Shown here: positions 35,705 through 48,120 of the stretch, one piece after another
How the letters are laid out: the number at the start of each line of letters is the position of its first letter
Position numbering within the stretch: the first letter of the stretch is position 1
Origin: Rotaria sp. Silwood1
Taxonomy: Eukaryota > Rotifera > Eurotatoria > Philodinida > Philodinidae
DNA length: 64,000 bases
Reading direction: 5' to 3'
Assembly (NCBI GenBank): GCA_905250075.1
Contig: CAJNOP010000009.1
Location: forward strand, 2,561,581 to 2,625,580
Position numbers and translations under genes: made by a program
The notes under the pieces: model-generated
Databases searched by the model: none
What the model saw: only the letters and a program-made list of their open reading frames with translations
What the model was told of the DNA's origin: nothing

Positions 35705-38191
35705 CTATATGAAAATGTTAATAGCTCGAAATGAACCGTAATTGTTAATGTTGACAAAGTGTGTCGGAGGATTAAGGCGAATCGCTGTACTTTGCACATA
35801 TAACGGAACGATTTGTTCGTGTTGAAATAGAGCGTTCTCTATATCAGCTTGACGAACACCTCTAAATGCTTGTAGAGCAAATACTAGCAGAACGAGTCGT
35901 GTTGTTTCATTGATTGATCGGTATCTACTTGAATCAATCGTAATTACGCCGTCCGCGGTCGAGTTTCGTTGAATTGAATACCATGATATATTTAGCAAGA
36001 TACCATCAACATGCAATTGAGCCCGAAGTGATATTGAAGCATAATTTCGAATTGCAAAAGAAACATTAAGATTTTGATTATTGATTGCAATCAATGGTTG
36101 ATTATGAATAACCATGATAATTTGACTTGTATCAACCATTGTTCGTTTGTTTCGATGAACAAATATCCCATCACGATATCCGACCCGAGTACACACACGA
36201 ATATGTTGAGATAGAACTGTGATGGGAGTGATCAAATCCGGATTAGCTGTTGAATAATTTGTCAGCATTTTACCATCTATACCGATAAGTTGAATCGAAC
36301 TATTGAGAACTTCGTTGGAATTGTCACATTTGGTAATTGTGAATACTCCATTTTGATTGACTAGAGGCATCGTTGTATCGATGGTAAATGAGCCATCGGT
36401 TAGTGGAGCATAAACTTACGTTTGACAACGACATTCACTCTTTGCGTTGATTTCAACACCACAATTTTCGCTGCAATTGCAAGTCCATTGGCCGAAACGT
36501 GATCGATTGCCTAAGTTAATGGTGAATATTTGTAGGCAAGTAGCTATAAAACGAGAATTCGGTGGAAAAATTGATCCGTTTGGATCATATAGATTAAAGA
36601 GAAATGACAGGCTTGATGAGAAAACTTTCATTCGCAGTAAAGTTGCTGTTGTCTTCAGGATGAATGACCCATGACGATGATTAGATATGTGCGGAAATAA
36701 AGCGCACTCATAGCCGACTGCTTCGTCAAGACGAGGAAAAATAAATTCTTGAGTTATTTCTAGTTGTACCGTGTTTACATTTGTAAAGAGACCACCAGTC
36801 AGACGGGTAAATTCAACAAGTTCATAGACAGTTCTGGACGTTGACTGCGTACTATTTACGAATAGAACATCGATTTTAGCCTTTTTTAATTCAGCTAGTG
36901 CCACAGTACGTCCTTTTGAATAGAAATCATGAACAGGAGCATCTGTGATTATGAATACTAATGAGTATGATTTGCACAATTGTAGTGCTTCGTTCAGTGC
37001 ATGATAGCCGTGTTGCAATCGATTTTGAAGATCGGTCTTTTGTAGTTCTTGAATCAACTCAACAAAGGTATTGAATTCAGTGATAGTATAAATAGGTCCC
37101 CAATGCTGATCGTTGAATGGTACAAGTATATAGCTGATTGGTTTGACAGATATTGTTGCATTCGGAAGAGGAGTGAAGCAGTTGCGTTGCGAATCATTGT
37201 AATAAACTACTCTTGTCGATTGCTAACATCAACAACAAATACAAGACTAAACGAGTTTGAGAGGCCAAGCAGCTTGCTGAACACATCGTTGTTGGCCAAT
37301 GTCCACAGTTCGCTTAGTATTTTAACACCAGCTGCATAAGCTATTGATGCTGCTTGAGCATGCAAATGTCTATGATCGGCATTTGCACTGTCTTTATTGA
37401 TACCTCCTCCGTATGCATCATTGTCGACAGAAAAGTCCAGCGAACCACCATGACTACATTTACCAGCAGGTTTATCGGATAGATATACAAAAGAAGAATA
37501 GCCACTGATTAGTTGACGACCAGTAACCGAATTGTTTCGAATACAATCTTTATCTGTACTGCGACAACTATTGCAAGTGCTCGCATTTTGTCGATGATGG
37601 ATCCTAAAGCTCGGCCAGTACCTAAATCTTCATTCGGTTCTTCAATGTTCAATTCGATCCAGCTTGTATGACTGTAAAAATCTTGTACTGAATGGAGTGC
37701 AGTACCAATTGCTAGACGGGCTTGTGCTCATTCCTGGTATGCAATATTCGTTTGAGCTGCTTTCAGTTGCATCGTCACAAATATCGAGCCTCGTTCGAAT
37801 TCTTCATCATCAAAATGAGCATATGGTACAAATGGATAGCACCAATCAGTGAATATGTTCGCTGCAGCTATCTCTTGTCGATCTAGTCTATAATATAGTT
37901 GATTGTAGTTCAATTTAGCCAATTCTGCTATGATGATCATGTGTAAATCTTTGCAATTGCCACTATTTAGTTGAATATTTGATTCTAAATAAGTCACATT
38001 GTTGTTAAACTGTAAGTGATTGCTAACCGGCAAAGAGTACATGTCGTGATTGAGTAATGGGTTCGGTTTAGTTTATCGAGCGATATGACATGCCAAAGTG
38101 ATTGCACACCGCTTTCGAAAGTAATCACTGTATTGAACAGGAATTCGATGCTAATAACAGCAACAGCTATCGGTAAATATGTGAATTCCAT
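35705..38191 (-). pseudogene. VWA7-like (von Willebrand A domain, Het-C-like) pseudogene
   Basis: Remnant of an animal VWA7-type secreted protein. Read on the minus strand, the order of family motifs is kept: a signal-like start (38191), YAHFDDEEFERG, ALHSVQDFYSHTSWIEL, KCSHGG, GGINKDS, FSLVFVVD and YILVPFND, then later beta-rich segments. It is broken at least five times: frameshifts near 38040, 37610 and 37208, an in-frame TGA at 37730-37728, and an in-frame TAA at 36418-36416. The A-domain metal-site motif DxSxS/T is degraded to DVSNR, and the Gly-Gly-Gly-Asp segment after it is lost. No intron can explain the frame changes. The 3' end is uncertain. Sequencing error is unlikely to account for so many breaks. 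Confidence 0.8.
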
Positions 38192-39993
38192 CTATCAGTC
38201 TTCTAGATGAAAAAAATTTCTTTACAATTGGTATAGAATGAATGTAAAAAAATGATCGAAACTCTTTGATCGCATATGAGAACTCTAGCGCTACTTATAC
38301 AATTCATAATAAGGTTAGAGGAGTAAGCATGTGGAAATGTTTGTTACGAATATAAAAAGACTCTGTCGCAATGGTAAACTTCAAAATTTTCTAACATTTC
38401 TATCATATAATGTTTGAAATAACATCATACTTAATCATGTACATACACTCAAAGGTCTGTTCGACAATGTTCACGAAATTAGTGAGACAGAAGAAGATGA
38501 TTCGACTTTTTCTGGCAACTAAAAATGACGAATCTTTTTCGAGCTCGTTTTCTCTCGATTATATTAACAAAGTTCTCGAGTTGCGTGAAAAAATAGGTGA
38601 TGAGGACAAACGAAAAAACTCATGAAAATCTATTCATCACAGATTGCAGCAAAGTTCCAATTCAACATATCTCATTCGGATATGTTTGAGTGAAGATACT
38701 GGTTGTTCATATTATTTATTTACAACATTAGATTCAACAAAAGGTTCAATCACATTCTTTTGCTGAGTTTGATAAGTTGCTCATTGAGTTCTCTCCTTCA
38801 AATAATGATACAACATCGTTTCTTGAAGGATCGTCTTATTGATCACCGAGCATATAGTCAAGAAGGAGACGAAGATTACTGAATCGGTTGAGCAATTTGT
38901 CAACTTTTTTAATCATACATCGGATGCCATTCACTTTCTCCAGAACAAATTATCAATACTAACTCAATTATAAAGATATACGTTCAGAATTTTTAAGTCT
39001 CTAACCGCCCGTAAAACAGAAAAATTTGAAGAAAAAAAATGAAAAATTGTTTATTTTTTGATATAGAAGGTATTTGAAATCTCGGCTCAGGAAGTTCATA
39101 GGGACAAATCATATTAGAATTGTCTTAGTCTCATAAAGACCGATACGAACGGAAAACATGGAATGAAATGGCGTCTGACACTTCAGAATGTTATTTCATG
39201 AGACTTATTTCAAAATAAAGAAAAAACATGTACCCACAAATTGGAGGAACAGTTTATTTTAAAATTGGTTTTTATTGAATTGTAGTGAGGGTTTTAAATA
39301 AAATATTACAAAAAAATGTTTTAAGCTTCTTCAGCGACTTCCAGATACTTCAACAACGGATACATGTTTCATAAATTCGTACCTACATTTTTATGAAACA
39401 AAATTTTGGTCGTTTTGACATAAAACATGTCCATGGTGTTCGTTCAAAGGTGGATCGGGAAAAAGTTATGTACTGGTGAGTAAACGATGGAAAAAAATTG
39501 AATTTGAGAAAAATCAATAACAACATCGTGAATTGGTTACAGTATTTTCAGCAAAAATGGATGTAGGTATGGCTGAGTGTGAATATGGGTTATTATCTTC
39601 TACTAAGCCACAAATTAGATTCGCGTCCCACATCTGCACCCTAGTTTTCTGTGATAATTTAGATAAAAAGGATCAATCTCATTCAAAATTCATATGATTC
39701 TATTAATCTGAACAGAAAATTAAGAAAATTCTTGAGAATACTTCATCTTTCTTTTAAGAAGAGCTGCGATACATAAATTATCGAATTATATATTGTTGAC
39801 CGATTAGACATTCATATGAGAGGATGACAACATGTATTGTAAATGACTCATTCATACGAAACAACATAATTCTATAGAAAGATGACGCATGCATCGAGAG
39901 AAAAAGGAAAAGAAGAATATTTTTTGCTTTTTCAACATGTGATATAATAACAATCTTGCACAACCCTTGAGTCGTTCTGATTCTTTCATCAAA
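38192..39993. other. Intergenic region, no gene supported
   Basis: Upstream flank of the VWA7-like pseudogene and leader of the ZZ-reductase gene. A stretch near 38740-38850 reads like part of an exon (HSFAEFDKLLIEFSPS), then hits stops, so it may be a remnant. Nothing else stands out. Confidence 0.4.
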
Positions 39994-42900
39994 ATGAATG
40001 CTGCGCATATGAAACCGATGACGGCAGAAAAAGTAAGTACTTATTTAGATTTTTTCTTTGTTTTACTTTTATCTTTGGTTGCTTTGTTCCCCTGTGCGCT
40101 GGTAGTATGCCTACAATTCTCGTAATGTGACGTTTCTTTTTTGTCTGAATTCGCACCTTTTTCTGTCGTAACAAGACGATCAAATTATTTGATGGCTGTA
40201 AACTCATTTGGAAATAGTTTGAACTAAATATTGAAGAATTACTGCCCATCTGCTATGTCAAAAAAAGGGTATGTATCAGATAGAAAGAGTTCATTACTTG
40301 GTAGCCACTGATGTACATTATAAAAATAGATAGTATGTTTTGCAGTGGAATGTGTAGATTAATAGATGAAACTTTAGCTCATTTGTTCCTATTTCATTAT
40401 TAGAAGAGTACGGATTCCGATAGTGTTACGAAGCCAAGCTTTTGGGAATGCGATAGTTGCAATCGTATTCTTAAACATGGTGAATTTCGTTTCAACTGCA
40501 CTGTCTGTCCTGATTATGATCAATGTGAAACGTGCACAGCAACAATGCAACCACCACATCAACATCGGTTGGTTCGCGAGATTGCTTATGGCTATGTCGA
40601 AGAAGCAGAATCGACTAGAGCAGATCTGGCAGCAAGAATTCTGGCTGCTATTACCACCTATCAGGATCGTTACTGTATGGGTGTACGCGACCTGGATCCA
40701 AATGATCCTAAAAACTATGTAGACTCGTATTCGTGGCAAACATTCAAAACCGTCGGTGAAAGAACCATAAATTTCAGTCATGGACTACAACATTTGATAA
40801 AACCACGTGATTATCTTGGTATTTGTGCAGCAAATCGACCTGAATGGTTAATGACTGATTTTGCTTGCATTCTACAAAGTTTTATTACTGTGCCAATCTA
40901 TTGTTTGTTTAATGATCGTGAAATAGCTTTTATTATCAAAAACACACCAATATCCATTATTGTTTGTGACAAACAAATGTTACCAAGATTCATTCAATTA
41001 CATTCCGAATGTCCATCATTACGATATATTGTGTGCATGGATCCAGTCCCTCAGATAATACCGAGTAAGATGCCAATCCATTTGTAGAAACAAATTAGAA
41101 TTCTATGACATTAACTACATCATCTGACAGTAGAATGGAAGTTTATCCCAGTCGTTAAACATTTTGAATAACCTACGTTTTTTTTCATAGAATAGTTAGA
41201 CAGCTGCTCTGCAATTACTAAAAACGAGTCGCAATAACTACAAAATCTAATCATTGGTCTCTAATATTCTAGCGTAGTTTGAGATATGGAACTATTAAGA
41301 AAAAATATTCATAGGAATCAAGAACGTGTTAATATTGTACTCCCTAGGAAAATTAGTCTATATGAATATGTTTCCACTTGTACAAATCATATTTGTTGAA
41401 GATAAACTGACCGAGTTTAAATTATCACTTCAATATCTATTTCAGCACTTATATTTTTATATTACACAAGCAAAATGCGTACATTTGTTTGCCTGTTATC
41501 AAGAAAGACACTATCATCTCGTACATAATGCAAACTATGGACGTTTGTCAAATGTTTCTTAAAGGAAAAGATGTGTACACCATAGTAGAAGCCAGGAACT
41601 CTGCAATAAAGATATGATTGAAAGGCGCAATATCATATCGAACAGAGAGTATGACGTAATTCCGTAAAATCTTATATCTCGCCAACTGATGAGCTTTAAT
41701 GAACTCAATATGTATAGTTCAGTATCGAATATATTGGGTGGCAATCACAGATAGAATGTTTTATTCGGATTTTTCATCATAATCCGTTATTCTTTAAGTA
41801 GTTGTCAATAATCTTTCTGTAAAAAATGACTGTTTTTTAGTTTTTTGAAAATAGATTTAGGAACTAGAGCATACTATACTATGGTTACACTTATATTACT
41901 TTAACAAAACTGTCGCTAGTAGAAATCTTCAGTATTTTTAGGTACTAGAACCCTACTTGTAATTACATTTACACAAAATTATTTAAAGTTTTGCAAATAT
42001 TTGCTTGCCCTTCGCAGCAGGAAAAAAACTGATATATCGAAAAAATGTTCATATAATAATCACATTTGAAATGATGTTAGATCATATCACTGGTTTTGGC
42101 GATCTTAAATAAAATATTTATACAGTCCTTGTATGGAATAACATAGCAATCATGATTGTGTACATATCAAAAGAGAATTAGTCTCTCGATTAGATCATCA
42201 CCGTTTGGTTCAAAGTCCATGGAAAAAATTGAGAATCTATCTTTTACAACATATTATGACGAAGTCATACGCTTCTAATTTATCAACCAATAAAATTTCC
42301 CGAAATATTCACCGACGCCGAGGTTCTGTCTAGAAGTACACTATAGAGTCAATTTTGTGATTGGTTACTATTAACACTTATGTTTTTTTGTCTTTAAAGG
42401 AATATTAGTTCGGAAGACAGACATTTTTTATGCCTAAAAACTAGTTTCAAAGGAATCTTTCAGCAATTCATTTCTAAATTACTATTTGAAATAGTATCCT
42501 CTAGGAATATTTTCAGAGATATGACAAGCATCAACCATATAATCCCACCTTCCAGACTTTGTACATCAGTTATACACATAATGCAGCTCGAGCCGTAAAT
42601 TTAGCTAAATATTGATGTTTCAATTAGTAAATAATAAGGTTGAATGTCAATCATTATACCAATTAGAATCCAGTGTATTCAGGCTTGTAACGAATGTTAG
42701 AGTTGTACAATGATATACGTTAGTACAGTTCATAACCATAATTTAATTCTAGAGATAAATGGTCTTTCAATTGATTACATGGGTACTATCGAAAGATATG
42801 GTGCAATGAAACAATACGACTATACCATCACTAAACCTGATGATTGTATTACTGTCATCTATACGAGTGGAAGCTCAGGATTTCCTAAAGGAGCTATGAT

Positions 42901-45433
42901 CTCTGAAAATGCATTTAGAAACAATTTTCCACCGTTAAATATAACATTTCGAAATGAACGTGTTAAATTCTGTTACCGACCGCTTGCATGGGCCACTGAT
43001 CGCGAAAGTTCCATTGCAGTATTTCTCGGAGGAGGCCGCATAGGATTTTCAACAGGTGACATAACTTGTATAATGGAAGAACTAGCTCTAGTCAGACCGA
43101 CCAGTTTTTCTGCTCCACCAACTATTTGGAATAAAATTTATGCTGAATATAAAGCAACCCTTTCATTGATGACTATCAATCAATCAACTACTGACGTGAC
43201 AATAGTCGAACAGACTCTTCTTCAACAATTCAGAAAACTAATTCCGATCCGATGTACAGTCCTTTCTATCGGCGGTGCTATGGTTAGTTCGACAGTGCTC
43301 GATTTTATGAAACGTTGTTTTTGGCATTGTCAAATAATGGAATCATACGGAACTACTGAGTGCGGTGTAATTGCATTTGACAATCTTATTGAAAAGACTA
43401 TCATTTATCGTCTTGAGTCAGTACCAGAAATGTGTTATACACTTGATGATAAACCATTTCCACGAGGTGAGCTTTTAGTTAAAACCAAGACAATGTTTTC
43501 AGGATATATGAACAATCCTGAAGAAACAAATATGGCATTGACTGATGATGGATTTTTTCGTACTGGAGACATTGTTGAGTTACGCCATGTGAACGATGAA
43601 CAACCAAATCTACGTGTTATTGATCGAAAAAAAAATTTCTTTAAACTTTCTCAAGGACAATTTGTATCACCAGAATGTCTTCAAGTAATTTATATGCAAA
43701 GTCCATTCGTCGAACAAATCTATATTCATGGTAATCCTCTAGAAGATTCTGTTGTAGCAGTCATAGTACCAAACAAAGAATATGCTCGGGCATTTACTTT
43801 AAAATATGATCTTACTGAATTAGATAATAGTCATCCAAATAAATTATTTTATGATGCCATCATGCAAGATCTACATTCGTTAGCTACTAAAGAATCACTT
43901 CGAAAACATGAAATTCCATCGAGATTAATCATTGATTTTGAACCTTTTACACCTGAAAATGGCTTACTCACATCATCAATGAAGCTTTGTCGTTATCGAT
44001 TGGCTGCTCATTATGCCGATCGACTGAAACCTGTCGAATCAATAGAAAATCGTTTAAAAAGTATGATCGAAAGAGCAACAGGGCATCAATTGACAGTAGA
44101 TCAAGCAACAAATTTTCTATCAATCGGTGGTGATTCATTGGCTGCTGTGCGTCTTTCTCGTATGATATACGATGATCTAGGTGTACCTGTACCATTCAAT
44201 ATACTTTTCGAATCCAATATGACCTTAGACAATCTAGCAAATATAATTGAAAATCCGTCACAAATCTTATCGTTTCCGGACTCGATTATATCTCAAGTAT
44301 TGAACGATTCCATACAAGAATTGAATATAAAGATTGATGAAAAGAAAAATGGAAGCATGTCGTCTTCAACGATTTTTATTACGGGAACCACCGGATTCGT
44401 AGGTGCTTTCTTACTAGCTGAATTATTGAAAGTGTATCCGTCCGAGTGCAAATTCATTTGCCTTGTCCGATGTCAAGTGTCGACAAATCCGTTAGATCGT
44501 ATTCAAGAAAATATGATATTTCTTCAATTGTGGAATGAGGAATTCCGAGATCGTATTGTCGCATTGCGTGGCGATCTTGCTCAGAAACATTTCGGACTCG
44601 ATAATGAAACTTATTCGGTATTGGCTAATCAAATAGATACTATTTTTCATTGTGGAGCTGCCGTTAATTTTGTACTTCCTTACAATAAACTCTACAGCTC
44701 GAATGTTTCCGGCACTCTTGAGGTGATCCGTCTTGCGACTCATGCTACTACATGTATACCAGTGCATTACATATCAACAATTAGTGTACTACCTTCAGAA
44801 ATGATACACGAAGCACCTATTGATGAAATTTCTCCTAATCATTTGAGAAGCGGTTATGCACAAAGTAAATGGGTGGCAGAGAAGCTCATCGCAAAAGCCA
44901 GCCGTTTAGGTCTACCAGTTAACATCTATCGGCTTGGATCGATTTGGGGAAATACAGAAACTGGTGCTTGTAATCACAATGATATTAACACATTGTTATT
45001 GGCAGCCGTCATGAAAACAGGCTGCTATCCAACGACAGCCTTTCATATTAAACTAAATGGTTTACCAGCTAATTTAGCTGCTCAAAGTATTGTATCTTTG
45101 AGTCGTCTTCAACCACCTATTTATGGTAAAACGTATCATATTGTTCAATCAAACGAAGGAATAGCATTCCAAAATATAATTGAAAACATCCAAAATTGTG
45201 GAATTACACTTGTCAGTGTTTCTTACGACGAATGGAAAGTCAAGTTAATATCACAATCAACAGCAAAGCGTCCATTCGAATCAATTCTAGAATTTTTCAA
45301 GAACAACCCATTCGAACGAATGTCATTGACAAAGTCCTCGTCTAATACTATGTCTCAGCTTACATTTCCATCGATTGATGATGTTTATATTAGGAAATGG
45401 TTAACATTTATATTAAATCATATTGTACAGTGA
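39994..45433 (+). CDS. ZZ zinc finger fused to a carboxylic-acid-reductase-like A-T-R enzyme
   Basis: Predicted to activate a carboxylic acid with ATP, load it on a phosphopantetheine arm, and release it reductively with NADPH as an aldehyde. Exons 39994-40032 (tentative), 40404-41064 and 42753-45433 give about 1,126 residues. Residues about 28-68 are a ZZ zinc finger (CDSCNRILKHGEFRFNC, CPDYDQCETC, then two His). The adenylation domain has VIYTSGSSGFPKGAM, ESYGTTECG, FRTGDIVEL and IDRKKNFFKLSQGQFVSPE. The KLSQG form is typical of bacterial carboxylic acid reductases. The carrier domain has FLSIGGDSLAAVRL with the Ser near residue 693. The reductase domain has FITGTTGFVGAFLLAELL and the SGYAQSKWVAEKL Tyr-Lys pair. 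In the LPxSHV-like A-domain motif, the usual His is replaced (RPLAWATDR). The last 2.7 kb lacks introns, which fits acquisition from bacteria or fungi. Substrate unknown. Confidence 0.85.
41065..42752 (+). other. Long intron of the ZZ-reductase gene
   Basis: 1,688-base intron between two phase-1 ends (donor GTAAGA, acceptor TTCTAG). It interrupts the adenylation domain before its ATP-binding loop. No exon, mobile element or clear inverted repeat was seen inside. It is far longer than most introns in this window. Confidence 0.65.
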
Positions 45434-47227
45434 TCATTCTTTAAAATATATCATTTTGAGTTCTCTAAACCTCCGTCGAAGAAGTTGCCAAATTTGGCAA
45501 GACAAGTCATTTGTCATTAGACAGGTTTAGAAAAATTTTATTATTCGTGTCTCGTTTGAATAATAGTGCTATAAAATTTAAATTTTCTCCCTCACATAAA
45601 TAATTAAGCAGGAATAAGAGTTCTAGATATAATATGTAGATTTTGAAAGGTATGTTATTGTTGAATAGATGCCTGTCAACACAGCTTCTCAGGAGATCAA
45701 AATAGGAAATTGACTGACGAATAATTTAGAACAAAGAAGAAAAATAAGATACAGAAATATTAACATAATACATAAACTAGACTTTAGAAATTCAATCGAT
45801 TTATATCTAATTTGAATGATATCAAACATTATTCTTGCTGATCTCACCACGAATACACATTTGCTTCATTCGCGATGGAAATATTTAAGCAAATTTCTAC
45901 AAATTACTGATTAACATTGTGAAAATTATTTAACAAAAGTATTTATATACCATAAGAAACTATGAGAGTAAATCTATAGTCAGTCTTTCGATAAAATGCA
46001 CAATGAATCCATTAGAATTTGGTTCTTTTCTAAGCGTAGAAAAGAACTTTGACTTGCTGCATTGGACAACATTTTCTTATGACAGGCTGTATTGATAATA
46101 GAACAGAAACGACAGTTTCGAATAGATGGAATTCAAAAGTGCACAACCTACACCGAATAAGAAGCATTTACCCAAGACACATCTAATGATTTTCTGAGCC
46201 AACTGAATCCATTTGATTCTTATGAGCAACGCGAAGGCGAAGTGACCTTCGAAGAAACAGCCAAAGTCGAAAAATTCCACTGATTATATTGCTTCCACAT
46301 TCCAGAAGTATCCGCTATTTTTACTGTTCTCTTTAAAATCAAAATGTTTTATGTGACGGTGATCGATATTCGATTGAAACAACAATCGTTTCTAGTGTTA
46401 AACTGAAAATTCCTTATGAAAGTGAGAGAATAATTATGAACATGAATCAAGCGATGTCATCTTCCAAATTCAGCTACAAGTAACTGAAACAAAACCAAGA
46501 AGATAAATTACATTATTTTAGTTTTGAATAGTATTAATTACAATAGAAAAAATGGTTCTCATATCTTATGGTTTACTATCAAAATAAGCTAGTGCTTCGA
46601 CGCTTTGTAGTACAACTCTAATTTTTCGACAACTGTATCGAAGATGATCACCTTTCGCATCTTGATATTGTACTCCGTGACGGCATGGCTTTGCACCGAG
46701 GATGTATATTGGTGTTCCGGGTCATAAAATTAGCATCAACCCTTGACGCAAAGAGTGGTCAATATTTGCACGCACTAATTCCACAATAAGATACTTGGCG
46801 GTCAGACACCTTCTGGTGTCGCATATATGCGAAGCTACAATGAACAGAGACAATGACAGTGTCAAATAGATACTATTACACTTACTCTGTAGCGAATCTG
46901 ATGCGGTAGAAAGTACTGAAAGTGATAGCAATTTGGACGGTAGAACCACTTGCTCCGTTGCTACACATATGTGATCAATACGGTGAGACTTTCAGAATAC
47001 ATCGATTTGTTCTTGAATTGAATTTCACGCAGCGCCATCACAAAAAAATTCTATGTTATTCTGGGAGCCTGAAGGAGTCATCAAATTCTCAGGTGTGTTG
47101 AGACAAGTCATCCATTTGCTGAAGAATGCACCTATTTCACAATATATAAAGGCAAATACAGAAAACGAATAGCCCGCCATTGCTCACCTAGATGAGGTCC
47201 GATGCCTGTCAATGTAGATAGATGACC
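45434..47227. other. Intergenic region with possible gene fragments
   Basis: Two plus-strand stretches read like protein fragments in different frames. One is about 46161-46283 (DFLSQLNPFDSYEQREGEVT, ends in TGA). The other is about 46350-46483 (KLKIPYESERIIMNMNQAM, ends in TAA). They could be remnants of one decayed gene of unknown family. From about 46,700 the DNA is visibly richer in G and C than the surroundings, up to the small gene at 47.2-47.6 kb. Confidence 0.3.
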
Positions 47228-47637
47228 CTACCTTAGGATGTCATCGTTGATCAAGCGCGAATATGGTGGAGACGCAACTATCTGAGCCTTGAAAGTTGCA
47301 GCCTCCTCCGTACTAATGAAATTCAGGGAAATGTTCGCCAATGATCCCATCATAGGCGTCATGTTGTTGATCGTAGACGAGGAGCTTGAATGCCGAGTAG
47401 ACTGTTCTTCACGCTGTGCCTTTTGCTGCCATCTGCAGAGTTTGCTCTGAGAAGATAGATGAACATTAGAAAAATGCTAAGACTACAACTTTTTCCTACT
47501 TTCAACGTCTTAATAGACTTGTCCATTTCCTTCGCTATCTTGTTGTAACGATCTGTAGTTGGATATGGAGTCTTTGCGAAGGTGGAACAAATATAGTTAT
47601 CTTCCTCCTCAGTATATCCCACTCTCAACGCGTACAT
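47228..47637 (-). CDS. Small protein with homeodomain-like/Myb-like helix-turn-helix
   Basis: Two minus-strand exons (47637-47500 and 47446-47228) with a 53-base intron join in phase 0 to about 118 residues. Residues 8-60 read YTEEEDNYICSTF, KTPYPTTDRYNKIAKEM, then KTLKSKLCRWQQKAQREE. This has the helix spacing of a homeodomain-superfamily DNA-binding unit. YTEEED is Myb/SANT-like and KTPYP with RWQQKAQRE is homeobox-like. The C-terminal half is Ser-rich and then featureless. GC content is higher than in neighbouring host genes. Upstream of the start lies the palindrome at 47680-48120. It could be a small regulator, a domesticated transposon piece, or a truncated copy of a larger gene. An upstream exon cannot be excluded. 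Confidence 0.5.
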
Positions 47638-47679
47638 AGTAGTTTGAAACGATTATGCCATAAGAAAAAGTGAAATGAC

Positions 47680-48120
47680 AAAAAAAGAGAAGGGCGAAAA
47701 CGAAAAGTTCATAGAAAAAAGATATATATGCCGAAAAATTGAATTGAGTAACGATAGAATAGTGAATAATATGTAAATAATCTTGGTTAACGTAAGAATT
47801 GATACTCTATCTTAATTGTAACCGTATCATCTATAGAATTGTTTGGTAGCTAAATTACTATACATCATATCATTCTTAATTAATATGACGTATTCCTCTT
47901 GCCAGTTCAATTAAGAATGATGTGATGTATTGCAATTTATAGCAATTTAGCTACCAAACATTGCTATAGATGATACGATTACAATGGAGATAGAGCGTCA
48001 ATACTCACGTTAACCAAGATTATTTACATTTTATTCACAACACTATCATGAATCAATTCGGTTTTTCAGCATGTATATCTTTTTCTCTCAGCTTTTCGTT
48101 TTCGTTCTTCTCTTTTTTTT
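47680..48120. mobile_element. Near-perfect palindromic element, two arms of about 200 bp
   Basis: The left arm, 47680-47882, matches the reverse complement of 47909-48120 with few differences, around a spacer of about 27 bases. Shared words include GTAAATAATCTTGGTTAACG, TTTGGTAGCTAAATT, CGTATCATCTATAG and CATTCTTAATT, plus CGAAAACGAAAAG near the outer ends. There is no coding capacity. A transcript would fold into a very long hairpin. It ends 43 bases before the start codon of the small helix-turn-helix gene. Confidence 0.85.

Noticed and set aside
36360-36416. Possible intron at the GTAAGT after the Cys-rich segment of the VWA7-like locus
   Set aside because: The only acceptor in range gives the wrong phase, whereas the frame continues unbroken past the TAA. 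So the TAA is taken as a disabling stop.
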